A stretch of 64,000 nt of DNA, from contig LSRX01001112.1 of assembly GCA_001939145.1 (NCBI GenBank), forward strand, positions 90,835-154,834. Reading direction: 5' to 3'. The position numbers and the translations under genes are program-made. The notes beneath the pieces are model-generated. The model was not told where the DNA came from. It saw only the letters and a program-made list of their open reading frames with translations, and did no database searches. The stretch comes from Symbiodinium microadriaticum (Eukaryota; Sar; Dinophyceae; Suessiales; Symbiodiniaceae). This document shows, piece by piece, positions 54,286 through 64,000 of the stretch (position 1 is the first letter of the stretch; each line of letters starts with the position of its first letter).

Positions 54286-55190
54286 ACTACCTGTGTTTCG
54301 CAAACTCCAAACCGTAAAAGGAGGCCCACGGGATATACCCTGAATCCCTCAAACCTGAACCTATCAGCAAGTTCCACTCTCGACATGATCTGAGAGCTGG
54401 AGTTCTTGCCCGAAAATATGGCCGATTGTGGATCTTGAGTGGGACTGCATACATGCAATATATAGACCCCATCACCCGGGCAGCACATCATCAACACCAC
54501 TCGCATCCTTCCGAGCCACTCCTGCAGTGGATCCTCGCAACATCTGGCAACAGTATAAAGCTTCTGTGTTGGCTCCGCCTTTCCACAGCCCTTACCATGT
54601 GTAATGCTGTGCGGTAGTTTGATGCTTGACGTGACGGTTGGCATGCAACCCTTGTTTGCTGTTTGCAGGCAGCGCACTACCAGTAGCACGAAGCTCACGA
54701 TCACAACACTGCGCTTGAGTGGAATGATCATTGGCGGGCCTCTGCATAATTTGAATTGATTAAATTACTTGATCATGGCGGAGGAAGCAACTTTGCAAGC
54801 CAGGCTCCCCGAAAGGATAAAACTGGAATGCGCGCCCAATCACAAGCATCCGAAGCTTTGTCCCAGCCACTTACAAAGACGGAGCCTAACGGTCTTCCAT
54901 TGTTGCAGGAGCAACTCGAGTGACAAGCCCTGTACACTGCGACATCGCGCTGGCTTGAGTCACCACGACCCGCACATGACCTGCTCAAGGCTAAAGCATG
55001 CAAAGAAGCGAAGCAAACGGAAGTGATGGCAGGAATCGAGGCACTCCCTCGGCCGAATGCAACCGACGTCACACCCCTCCTGTCACCGTCACCTCGCCTT
55101 GGCAGCAAACTGAGCCCGGCTCAAAGATCCCCAGGCAAACTTCGCGATATCTCAAACAGCGGTGCCAAGCTTGCTTTCCAAGCCACGCAC
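54286..55190. other. No gene recognised
   Basis: Mixed short frames on both strands; the plus-strand frame starting at 54998 overlaps a better minus-strand exon. Confidence 0.3.
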
Positions 55191-55290
55191 CTTGTGTTCC
55201 CCGCGCGGCTGCCATAAGAGCTGCGCGACGAGCCCAAGGAAACCGAGTCCTGCACCAGTCGCAGCGACGCTTGCTTTCTCTTCATCTCCA
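55191..55290 (-). CDS. Candidate host exon with hydrophobic segment
   Basis: Acceptor GGGAGCACAG, donor CACAAG/GTGCGT. One base plus 33 codons: GDEEKASVAATGAGLGFLGL, then VAQLLWQPRGEHK. The Gly/Leu/Val stretch could be a membrane segment. Confidence 0.45.
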
Positions 55291-55450
55291 CTGTGCTCCC
55301 ACCTATGACAATGACCAGGTTGATAATGTGTCGACTCAGCACTTGGGACTCAACCTGCCCAAGCAGCTCAAGAACAGCGAGACATCAGGGCACAAGCCGG
55401 TGCACGCAGACCTGTATCATCGCCATTGCCTTGTTGCCCTAGGAACTCAC

Positions 55451-55536
55451 AAGTGCGCAGGCTGTTTGGGCATGGGCCTCTGCACACCGGAGCAAGTTGG
55501 AAGCGCAAAGCCACGAAGCCCAGGCGCCGAAGAAGG
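55451..55536 (-). CDS. Candidate host exon with hydrophobic segment
   Basis: Acceptor CATGCTTGTTACAG (good pyrimidine tract), donor CACTT/GTGAGTT (strong). Encodes FFGAWASWLCASNLLRCAEA, then HAQTACAL. With the exon at 55191-55290 it suggests a membrane protein gene, but the phase between them was not verified. Confidence 0.45.
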
Positions 55537-56256
55537 CTGTAACAAGCATGACCAGGTGTTTCACCCAGGTCCTGTGGCCAACAGCATAGCCATAGTGAAT
55601 AGTGCTTCTGTCAGCACTACGCTCGTTTCTCTCTGCACTTGACTGAAATTCTGAGGTGGACTCTGTCGGCCACACGTGACACACGTTTGGTGGTTGACCC
55701 TACTCCTGACTGACTCTGCGATGCATGAGGCTGAAGCTGGAACAATCGAAATGACCACATGTCGGCTTGTCTACATGCTTTGTAACTGCAAGGAAGCTGG
55801 AACTCAAACGGAGAATCTCGGCAGCAAGCGTTTCCCCAAAATTTGATGATGTTGCTGGCCATGCCGTAACGGCGTAACAAGTGCATTGCAGAAAAAGCTT
55901 TTCTGTTCGTCGGTCCTCACATTTTCAAGACAGGCCGCTGAGTTGCTTGAGTGCTCTGAATGAACTATGGCACGCGCTCCTCTGAGGCGTTGACTTCGTT
56001 GCCCCGTGACGTCGGATTCGATTGGTATTGAGTCTGGCATGATCTGGCATCCCTGGCCCTTTGAAAGGCATTGTCCGAGAAGCTCGAGGACTGGAAGTTC
56101 GGCACTGGCGCGGTGCACGGTTTTGCCGTTTTGTGATTTGGACCGGCCCTGTTGGCGACGGATCTGTTGCTCTGCTGCGCGATTTCTGGTTCCTTGGCAG
56201 GTTAGGCTGCATCCCTGCTACTGCTACTACTATAGTTACTATGGCACTGCTTCGTA
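55537..56256. other. Possible further exons, not resolved
   Basis: Minus-strand stretches such as MASNIIKFWGNACCRDSPFE (near 55860-55805) and VLELLGQCLSKGQGCQIMPD (near 56095) look coding, but the frames switch and clean junctions were not found. Confidence 0.25.
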
Positions 56257-56480
56257 GTACGAGTGCTGCTGCTGCTGCTACTACTACTACTACTACGACG
56301 ACGACGACGATCATGATCATAACAACATCAAGAGTAATAACAAGCAGTGATAACAATCATAGAAACATCAGTCGCTAGCAACTACTCCGACGACTGCGGC
56401 TGCTGCTGCTACTACTGCTGCTACTACGACGACGACGACGACGACGACCACGACTACTGCTACTCCTACGACTGCCGCCG
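56257..56480. repeat. Trinucleotide repeats
   Basis: CTG/CTA/CGA triplets at 56257-56311 and 56392-56480, separated by unique sequence. Confidence 0.9.
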
Positions 56481-57408
56481 CTATGTAACGAAGCCGCCCA
56501 GGTCATGGCCCCTGCATTGCAGGACATTGGCCATACTGGTATGGATCCGGAATCAGGAACAAGGTCGGGATGTCAAGAATGGTCTCGCGAATTGCGAACA
56601 TGCACCCAAGACATCAAATGGTGCACGTTTGCCTTCATCGGCTGCCATCATGTGCGTAGGGGCGAACTAGCCAAAGTGGGGCAGCTCCCCTTCAGTGGTA
56701 CTTGCCCATGGACAAAGGCCCTTACACTGTGCATTGACCGCATTCCCCAGATTCTCTTTACGAGATTTCATGGCAAAGCCATGAAGGGCAGTGAAGGGAC
56801 ACTGTCGCGAGTAAGCGACGTGCCGGCCTGCAGAAGTACCCCGCAAGCAATGAAAGCGGGACTCCGAGGGTGATGCCTGCCAATCAAGGGCAGTCTCCAG
56901 CAAACTCCAGCGTCTACATTTGTAGCATGGACAGGCAGAATCTAACCCCTACACCTGCCTCCAAATTGGTCCCAACCCTTGTAGGAAGCACCAAGTGCGG
57001 AATCCAGTGGCCTGCAGGATTGCAAAGTCGTCTTACGCCTTACGTCGAGAAACTGCCAGAAGCACGGATTTTGGCCTCTGGAGTGCATACACGAGAATGC
57101 CTGCGAAGAGGCCAAGCACAAGACAGTTCGTGAAACATCTGTACTCATCTGCAACTACTTACACTGAGACTGTGCTTTTCTTCGCTAGCCGGCTCGAGCA
57201 CAGTACCGAACATGACCACAAACGACGGGGCAGTTTATCTGAAACAGAAGACCAATGAAGATCTGGCGTGCCCGCCTGTCACAGCCACTCCCAGAAACAA
57301 GCCAAATACGACGCCCAGCACCTGCCAGGTCTTGCAGCCATGGTGAAACTAAGCACAAACTCTCTCCAGCAATTATGCTCAATTCAGCTCATCGCACTCC
57401 TTGGGACT

Positions 57409-57640
57409 TCATTTTGGCCAGTTCTTATTCGATCGTCGTACGGATCCCATTTCCATGGCATCCGGGCCTCCAAATGTACACAGTGCACTAAGGCCTGTAT
57501 TGTCTAAGTTGGCAAGCGAAGCGGCAACAACAAGCAAGGTAGTGCGAAGCTGCGAAGGATTTGACAATATCTCAAGACCGTGCCGCTTTGCGTCAGTGAT
57601 TGTCAGTGTGTCGGACACATGAATATGTAGCGTCACAGAA
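57409..57640 (-). CDS. Candidate host exon
   Basis: Open minus frame reading HVSDTLTITDAKRHGLEILS, then LLVVAASLANLDNTGLSALC and PDAMEMGSVRRSNKNWPK to a TGA at 57409. Natural composition; exon limits not fixed. The gap 56481-57408 shows only short frames, one of which (FHCLRGTSAGRHVAYSRQ near 56850) may be another exon. Confidence 0.35.
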
Positions 57641-58165
57641 AACGTTATTGTTCTCGATGCTCTAAGAGATGTCCGACGCCGAGTGGTATCGAAGCTGCCA
57701 AGTGGAGGAGGAATCACCAAGCGAACTGATCCCTGCGAAATGCGGTGAGCCACTTAGATTCCGGGAACATCAACATCTGTTGCAAGCTCTCGGCCTTTTC
57801 GATGCTCTTCCTGCACCTCTGTGCCAACACCTAGACAGAATTGAACGTACGACGTGGCATTCAGTGTGGACAGCTGTCTTCTTGAGAACGGAGTCGGCGG
57901 ACGGTTAAGCTGAGTGCGGCGCTGCTGCTACCGTTCCCCAGAGCACGCAGAAAACCAGCACAATCACCTGAATGAATTATTGGGCTGCGCAGTGCTGTCA
58001 TGTCCTGGCCTTAGACCAAAAAGATTAAGCCACAAGGATCAAAAGCAATTAAACACCATGATCGAAAGTTTAAACCAGTACCTACGCAAAACGGCTAGTG
58101 AACAATGTAGGTGATGGATCAAAACGGAATTTGGACGAACAACATATTAAACTAAAACAGTACTT

Positions 58166-58441
58166 GTAGTCGTGGTAGTGGTAGTAGCGGTAGCAGTAGG
58201 AGTAGTTGTAGCAGTAGTAGTAGTAGCAGTAGCAGCAGCAGTAGCAGTAGCAGTGGCAGTGGCAGTAGCAGCAGTAGCAGCAGTAGCAGTAGTAGCAGCA
58301 GTAAGTAGCAGTAGTAGCATTAGTAGTAGCAGTAGTAGTAGTAGCAGTAGTAGTAGTAGTAGTAGTAGTCGTAGTCGTAGTCGTAGTCGTAGTGGTAGTG
58401 GTAGTGGTAGTGGTAGCGGTAGTGGTAGTAGTAGTTGTTGT
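58166..58441. repeat. GTA-type trinucleotide repeat
   Basis: About 275 bp of GTA, GCA, GTG and GTC triplets with AGT phasing. Poly-Ser, poly-Val and poly-Thr frames here are artefacts. Confidence 0.95.
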
Positions 58442-58645
58442 TGTCACCCACATGGCACGACAGAGTCAGCACTGCGGGGCTACGACAAATCACGAGAGAT
58501 ACCAGAATCAATCATTCGACATATTCACACAAGGCAAATCCCCAAGGGCATAGAGCACTTTAAACCAAGAACGACTGACTTCAGGGAAAAATCACACTAG
58601 CTCATCGGCTGAACAGTGCATTGAGGAAAGAATCACTCCAAGCTG

Positions 58646-59211
58646 GTGCACATCGTTGTAGTCCCGGTGGTGAGGTCACCGGAACTGCGATCGCAAAGGG
58701 GTGGTGGGTGGTGGGTGATTGGCTTGCACATGTGGCCTATCCCTGAAGGAAAACACTCGTTGACGAGGACATGGTTCCGCCTTCTTCATCGTCGTGGCCT
58801 CTTCTGGCATCTCGTTGATCCAGCGCGACCCTATCAGTGCCTGTCAGACGATGCACGGAATTTCAACACAGAATACACAAATCCTGCATATGTGCCAACG
58901 GAAATCAGGTCGATTCCAGAACAATGGGCTTGTCTGTCTGGAAAGACTAGACATGGTAACCTATCCCTTCTATGCTTGTGCTGGATTGTTTGTGCATGCT
59001 TATCTGTTCATCGGCAAAACTTCAGGAGAACGGAGCCCCGGACAATTACAGAACAGGGTCTTGGCTATGGTTCATCGACGGTGCTGTAATCGCTGCGAAA
59101 GGGACACCCTTCTTTCTGACAGTATCTGTGTCACATCTACAATACGCAATTCAAATACTACATTACTACACGGAAGACAGCAAGCAGCCAAACATGTCCG
59201 CATGGCAATGA
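58646..59211 (+). CDS. Possible plus-strand exons (weak)
   Basis: Plus frame RGLFWHLVDPARPYQCLSDD, then NTEYTNPAYVPTEIRSIPEQ, ends at a CATG/GTAACC donor (58955). A second plus frame near 59040-59211 reads WLWFIDGAVIAAKGTPFFLT, then QYAIQILHYYTEDSKQPN. Both look protein-like and would be the only plus-strand gene in the window. Junctions are not established. Confidence 0.25.
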
Positions 59212-59327
59212 AACAGTCCAACATGCTACCTCCAGACCAAAGCCCACAAGGAAGGCGAAAAAGGCGAACGCGACCTTCACACATGCATGCGTGCCCACTT
59301 CATTCCTTCGGCTGGCACATGCGTGCT

Positions 59328-59450
59328 TCATTCCCGCAGGGCCTTGTAAATCCGATAGCCGAAGAAACTTATCGCCTTGTGCGGAGCAAACCCTTGCATC
59401 TGCTTGCTACCATACCGTTCTCGCACACGTCGGGTGTCAAGTTGCAAGGC
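59328..59450 (-). CDS. Possible terminal exon of the 59-64 kb gene
   Basis: Open minus frame LDTRRVRERYGSKQMQGFAP, then ISFFGYRIYKALRE and TGA at 59328. The 5' limit was not determined. Confidence 0.3.
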   Translation of the reverse strand, partial: ALQLDTRRVRERYGSKQMQGFAPHKAISFFGYRIYKALRE

Positions 59451-59512
59451 CCATGATGCAAATAATGCAGAGGAACACCGTCGCAGATGCATCGCAGACC
59501 TTGGGTCTCGAG

Positions 59513-59740
59513 TCAAGAATCGCTTTCAAGCGCAGACTTCAGGAGTCTCAGCTCTCTCTCCCCTACCTGCTCTTCCAAGGGGAGAAAGATTTCGTGCATT
59601 GCCTCGTCGAAAGCCATGTTCACAGGACCTCGTTGGTAAGCTAGGGTTGAGTGCCTTGCGTGTGATGATGGCGCCCAAAAGCTCAGCTCGATGCGAGTTC
59701 GCAATGGAGAAGCTTTGCACGACTAGCTTGGGCACTATGG
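59513..59740 (-). CDS. Candidate exon with an internal frame break
   Basis: Acceptor CCCGATTTCAG, then IVPKLVVQSFSIANSHRAEL and LGAIITRK in one frame; from about 59630 the better frame is GPVNMAFDEAMHEIFLPLEE. Too little space for an intron, so a one-base indel (real or sequencing) is likely. A GTAGGG donor lies at 59566; otherwise the frame ends at TGA 59513. Confidence 0.4.
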
Positions 59741-59987
59741 CTGAAATCGGGTGTGGCCCGGCATCACAGTCAACCTGCCCTTACTTAAAATTTTGTTCAC
59801 TACCTTTTCGGAAAGGCGGAAGCTCGCCTTGCACTCTTCAGGAGAAACCTCGCTGTACGGTATCATTATTTAACTATGTACAGTACCATTTATCAGATTT
59901 GGGGATTTCGGAGAAACGGCAGGCATGTGTCGTTGATCCTAGGTAGATGCGTTTTAGACCCGGCTCTTCACCCGCAGCCAGGCTTGC

Positions 59988-60105
59988 CTGGTGCACGAAA
60001 GAGCTGTGACAGCTAAATGCACAATTTGCACGTCGCGTTGCGTCGGTCCTGCTCTCGCTGGACTTCTCAGCTCCAGTAATGGAGCCGTCTTCCAGCAGGT
60101 GTCTT
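59988..60105 (-). CDS. Exon of the 59-64 kb gene (phase-compatible chain)
   Basis: Acceptor CATGTATGCAG, GC donor CACCAG/GCAAGC. Entry phase matches 60251-60350. Encodes DTCWKTAPLLELRSPARAGP, then TQRDVQIVHLAVTALSC. Unknown family. Confidence 0.45.
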
Positions 60106-60250
60106 CTGCATACATGTAAGCGCGCACACTGTAAGCTGGGGTGACGTCTGGGACAGGAGAATACTGGCGAGTACTTCTTGTTGGGGGTGAAGGACCTGGA
60201 GATCGACAAAGCACAGGGGGCATGCCGGTGGTGTGAACGATGGAGTACAC

Positions 60251-60350
60251 CGATGTAGCGCTTCAATCGCAGATTCTCGCCTTGCTTCATGCCGTGAGGA
60301 AATCTACCGCCAGCAGCTTGCTTTTCGACATGTCGCATCTTTGCTTGACT
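60251..60350 (-). CDS. Exon of the 59-64 kb gene (phase-compatible chain)
   Basis: Acceptor ATGCAAAAAG, donor ACATCG/GTGTAC. SQAKMRHVEKQAAGGRFPHG, then MKQGENLRLKRYI, basic. Joins in phase to the exons on both sides (intron of 86 bp on its 5' side). Confidence 0.5.
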
Positions 60351-60436
60351 CTTTTTGCATGGACTGGCCTTCGGCCACCAAGCGACCCATGCACCTGCTC
60401 GACGTGGAACGGGGATATCAGGAGTTGTCACTCAAC

Positions 60437-60604
60437 CAGAACGATCAACGACCCAATGCTTGAAACTCCAACATCTCGTATCACGTTGTGCTGCGAGGTC
60501 ACGTGTGCTAGGTAACTGTCGGGAGGAAAGTCACAGCTGATCGCTTCCTGAGCGAGCATCGTAATGAACCTTGGATGCATCTGCACAGAAGGGTCAAAGC
60601 GGCC
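60437..60604 (-). CDS. Exon of the 59-64 kb gene, phase 0 to 0
   Basis: Exactly 56 codons between TACTCCAAG and TTCTG/GTTGAG. GRFDPSVQMHPRFITMLAQE, then AISCDFPPDSYLAHVTSQHN and VIRDVGVSSIGSLIVL. Clearly coding in composition; no family recognised. Confidence 0.5.
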
Positions 60605-60757
60605 CTTGGAGTAAGGCTGTTCAAAACATGCCGCACATCAAGCGAGTCTGGCAGATCGCCGCAGGCCCAACCAGCAGCAGCCTTGGTTCTCAGCGCCGTC
60701 CCTCGTTCGCGCATGCCACTTGTGTTTCAGGAAGACGTTGCGAGATTCGGCGCTCAC

Positions 60758-60830
60758 CCTCGGACAGGCTCTGCCAGTCAAACAGGTCCGCAGGTAGAGA
60801 TGCCACGAAACTGCAATTTCCTGACATCAG
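60758..60830 (-). CDS. Candidate exon of the 59-64 kb gene
   Basis: Acceptor CTTGGCACAG, donor CGAGG/GTGAGC (strong). LMSGNCSFVASLPADLFDWQ, then SLSE. Phase does not join directly to its neighbours, so at least one more exon is missing on each side. Confidence 0.4.
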
Positions 60831-61147
60831 CTGTGCCAAGGAACCCCGGCGACATCGCACCCGAGTATATGGTGACTGCGCGAGGGTCTTGAGCTGACAC
60901 CATTGGGCTCGCTGGCATTTCCCATCCCGGCGGCACTTTGAGCTGCCACCTCGGACCAGTACACAGTCTGGTGGGCCGCCCATCTGCTAGACTTGCATCC
61001 TGGATGAATGCCCTGAGAAGCCTCCTGCTACTTGGCACCGAAAGACTGCACCTTCTCATTGTTGTCCCAGGCCCTCCAGCCCTACGAATGCCTCGATCCT
61101 CATGCACACAATTGTCAGCCACGTCACGTGGATCGTTCATCACTCAC

Positions 61148-61290
61148 CTGCGGCGGAGCACCCCTCGAATGCCACTACAATGGTACTGGAGCTTGCCTCC
61201 AGATTGCTGTCCTTGCGAAGGGTCTGTGTCATTTCAACGAAATCCCTTGATAAGGATCTCAAGGACTCTCGGCCCAACGCAAACCAAATT
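61148..61290 (-). CDS. Exon of the 59-64 kb gene (phase-compatible with 61654-61775)
   Basis: Acceptor GAGCTGTCAG, donor CCGCAG/GTGAGTG (perfect consensus). IWFALGRESLRSLSRDFVEM, then TQTLRKDSNLEASSSTIVVA. The split codon with the previous exon reads AA/A (Lys). Confidence 0.5.
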
Positions 61291-61653
61291 CTGACAGCTC
61301 TTGTATCGAGCCTTGGCGGGCAGAGCTTGTTTCGCAGCAGCCTCAGCTTCCAATGCCTGTCGGTTCCAGTATCGCGCCAACTGCTGCTGCTTCCAGGCCT
61401 CCTGGAGACAAAGAAATTTTCAACAAGGAGGCAAGGCTAAACGTGCGTGGTCAGCTCTTGTCCAAGAATTTGGACAATGAGGTATAATGAGGTGACCTGG
61501 TATATGGGACATGTCAATCAATGTGGATTCAGATTCAAGCTGGTTCACGATTTGCTCACGACTTCTTTGGCCTCTGACCATAGCTTGGCCGCTGATCACG
61601 CTAGCGACTCTGCAACACGACCGAGACAAATGAGCAAAAGCTGATCTTGCTAC

Positions 61654-61775
61654 TTGCCACAGTCTGGCACAGCGTCCTGAACGGCTTGGTCTGCTATGAT
61701 AGCTGCCTGTCTGGCACGGCGCGCCAAGCGGTTCGTGTAGTACTTGTACAGATCAGCGGTGCTAATGTCGGGAGC
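61654..61775 (-). CDS. Exon of the 59-64 kb gene
   Basis: Acceptor CGGAGTCAG, donor GGCAA/GTAGCA. APDISTADLYKYYTNRLARR, then ARQAAIIADQAVQDAVPDCG. Exit phase fits the next exon across a 363-bp intron. Confidence 0.5.
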
Positions 61776-62658
61776 CTGACTCCGAGCGAAATGGGGGTCA
61801 GGGCACTGAGGTTGCTCGCTTGCTTCAAGGAAACCCAATTAGGAGCTCTGTTCAGAGAGTCCGGGGCAAGACTAGTGGTTGGGGGCTCGAGGGAAGACGG
61901 CTCGCAGGACCCAGAAATGCCGGAAGTTCGGGCTCGGTCGTGTGGCTCTAAGCGAGCCGAAAATGGGCTCGGACTCTTTCAGGGTTGAGGGGGCGAACCA
62001 TCCCTTCGGGGGCACGGGCACGTCCATCTGTTGGTGGTATGCACGGACTAACACGTGGGGAACACATGGACCATTGTCTCTATTCGCTCTATACCTTCCT
62101 CTTTCTCACTTCCTTTGCTTGGGATTGATCAATTTAGGCGATGTTCGCCCCCACTGCCGAAGGCCACGGGTGCAATTCGCCACAACACACACACACACAC
62201 CCTCTCTGACTCTCTCGCTCGAGCGTACCGGGATTGTCTGAGACATCGTGACGACTGACGACTGCCAGTTGCATGCGACAATGCAGCTAACGTGCAATAT
62301 TCCAGCGTCTTGTTACGAACACGGAGTCCCCCAAAAGGCTCTAGAGCAGGCTACGAGCAACTGCCTGAATCTGAATCTGTGCCGTCTAGGTTGGCCCTGT
62401 TCCTCTCTCAACAACGAGTACCCCAAACACGTCGTGAAGTTTCCGGCGCAGCTTGAGTACAGAAGTCCCGCAGTATTCACAGTGCACCGACGTGTGTTAG
62501 ACCAATTTGCCACTGTGCATAAGGTTTTGGGGCGAAGCCAAATCCTGGCTGCTGCACATGTCGGCACAACATCCGAAAACGCACGCCTTGCCCATCTTCT
62601 CTTCAAGGTCACCAGTTGGTGGACCTGCAGCAGGAGACAGCAGGAGTGCGCAACTAAC

Positions 62659-62870
62659 CTCCGCAAACCAAACGACCCCAGGATCGCCAACGAGCTTGCC
62701 GTTGGCGATCCAGAAATCAAAGCTTGAAGGAACAACTCCTCCAGTACGGTCCGACCTTCCCCTTCCTGGTCCTCAGCTGCATCCACCTCCTTCTGCTCAG
62801 CCACCTCCGAGACAGGAGCCACATCCTCTCCTGTCGTGCACCACCAGGGCACACCGAAGACTTGCTTTGG
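62659..62870 (-). CDS. Exon of the 59-64 kb gene, acidic
   Basis: Acceptor AAATTGCGTCAG, donor GCGGAG/GTTAGT. PKQVFGVPWWCTTGEDVAPV, then a Glu/Asp-rich helix (SEVAEQKEVDAAEDQEGEGR) and a Ser/Leu-rich end. Contains the perfect hairpin at 62681-62711. Confidence 0.45.
62681..62711. repeat. Perfect 12-bp inverted repeat with 7-base loop
   Basis: GGATCGCCAACG, AGCTTGC, CGTTGGCGATCC. Inside a predicted exon, so probably incidental or an mRNA structure rather than a terminator. Confidence 0.9.
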
Positions 62871-63262
62871 CTGACGCAATTTACTCAAACCACGTGTGTG
62901 GCTCCTACAGCAACGTCAAAGCCCAAAACCTATCCGTTGAGCTGCCGGGCCACGTGCTGGTTCTAGAATGCCGGCACAAATAAAAAGCAACAAGAAATGT
63001 GATCGCAAGCACCCAAACTTACTGTGCACAATGCATTGTGGCATGTCAAAACATCCTCGATCGGAGTTACAGGTTCCATGATTCTACTATTGCTAGTTCG
63101 CACGCTGTCGCATGGGAGTGGCTCGCGTGGGAGTGGCCGGATCCTGCTCATCGACCACCAATGAAGCGCAGTGCTGCCATGCCCGTATGGCCGAGCTTTA
63201 TTTATGGTCAAACCGCACGAGCAGTGCATGAGCGTCGAGGTGGACAGTCGCTATGGTCTTAC

Positions 63263-63658
63263 ATAAGGTCCCGCAGAACTTTACGACCAATGTTGCGGCA
63301 AACTTGGCCGATTCGGTGCCTGCGAGCTCCACCTGGAGCACCTGCATTGGCTGCTGCGTCTCCGGTTCGACAGCCACCGGCTTCTCCATTGCAAGCTTGG
63401 CCGTTGCTATGTCCATCTCCTTGAGCTTCTCAGAAAGGGGCTTGGTCAATCTCAACCTGGGACAGAGCGTGAGAATGTTGCTAACTTCCTCGTCCTCGCG
63501 GGCCTGGATGTTGTGGATCAAAGTTGCTCGGGCCACCGCGGCGGCATCATGCACCTCCTCCCGTTTGTCGAAGTCAGGGTCAGCAGGGTCGCAAAGGCAG
63601 CCACACTCTCAACTGTCTCCGTGCTGGCTGCCATAGGATCCGAATAAGAAGAGGGCAT
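63263..63658 (-). CDS. Probable first exon(s) of the 59-64 kb gene
   Basis: ATG at 63658 opens MPSSYSDPMAASTETVESVA. From about 63590 the better frame is DPADPDFDKREEVHDAAAVA, then NIQAREDEEVSNILTLCPRL and EKLKEMDIATAKLAMEKPVA, to TTAT/GTAAGAC (donor at 63262). The frame change means either a very short intron or a one-base indel. Very strong coding composition; unknown family. The sequence 63659-64000 upstream shows no clear gene. Confidence 0.5.
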
Positions 63659-64000
63659 CGCGGCAAAGGAGGAGAAAGACGGTAGCAACGGATTGTATAA
63701 CCTTTCGAGGACCCACATGGTCCAGATCTTGAGCCAAAATTTGTGGCAGACGTCTCCTCACATTACTCTCGCGACTCGGCAAGCTCCTAGCAAGTCGTAA
63801 GTGGGTGGGTAGAAAGTGGATAGTACATGGAAATTCGCAGATGTTTGGCTGGACCATGCCAGGCACATCTTTTCGGGTGGTGGGGCAACGACAGCATGGC
63901 AGTACATGGGTATCTGCATTGACCTGGAACATGGTGGGCGAGTCTGGTGCGGGGCCGTGTGCATGAATACATCCATGATTGAAACGGGAAGGAGACGGTG

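Noticed and set aside
54998..55642. 214-codon plus-strand ORF
   Set aside because: Overlaps minus-strand exons at 55191-55290 and 55451-55536 that have good splice sites.
58082..58600. Poly-Thr, poly-Ser and poly-Val ORFs
   Set aside because: Trinucleotide repeat artefacts.
1..64000. Dinoflagellate spliced-leader sequence or its relics
   Set aside because: I looked for CCGTAGCCATTTTGGCTCAAG on both strands and did not see it.
1..64000. tRNA, rRNA or CRISPR array
   Set aside because: No cloverleaf, conserved rRNA words or regularly spaced identical repeats with unique spacers noticed; small RNA genes could still be missed by eye.

Overview
This 64 kb window looks like nuclear DNA of a dinoflagellate, most likely a symbiodiniacean. 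That assignment is inference. It rests on retroelement protein types I associate with dinoflagellate genomes, short coding exons separated by short introns that use GT and apparently GC donors with AG acceptors, large amounts of simple repeat, and a one-sided gene orientation. Almost every supported coding signal, host or transposon, reads on the minus strand. I see no bacterial operon, rRNA, tRNA or CRISPR array.

Layout. 0-1.6 kb: tail-truncated, frame-broken reverse transcriptase (RT) ORF of the Ty3/DIRS type. 1.9-7.3 kb: two copies of a partly duplicated minus-strand host gene (1.86-2.95 and 6.26-7.32 kb) around a degraded Thr/Pro-rich ORF. 9.5-10.7 kb: a small multi-exon host gene. 11.1-12.3 kb: CA-rich satellite with a 20-N gap. 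12.3-21.3 kb: a 9 kb retroelement between ~255-280 bp direct repeats, carrying a GIY-YIG nuclease-like region upstream of a Penelope-like RT plus several accessory ORFs. 23.4-26.2 kb: hairpin repeats and host exons. 27.0-29.8 kb: a dead LINE in which the RNase H region precedes the RT. 30.1-35.6 kb: further host exons. 37.0-37.7 kb: 210-bp tandem repeat. 38.2-45.1 kb: a 5'-truncated LINE tail followed by a train of closely packed ORFs, one with an intact 2-oxoglutarate/Fe(II) dioxygenase-type motif set and two with a membrane segment plus coiled coil. 46-53 kb: repeats and host exons. 53.35-54.29 kb: degenerate minisatellite rich in CCCTAAA-like words. 55-58.4 kb: host exons and trinucleotide repeats. 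59.3-63.7 kb: a multi-exon minus-strand gene with several phase-compatible junctions.

Host exons were recognised from open frame, natural codon use and flanking splice sites only. None could be matched to a named family, so no function is claimed. Retroelement calls rest on visible catalytic motifs. The best candidates for something new are the GIY-YIG plus RT element (12.3-21.3 kb) and the LINE-linked ORF train with the dioxygenase-like protein (38.2-45.1 kb).
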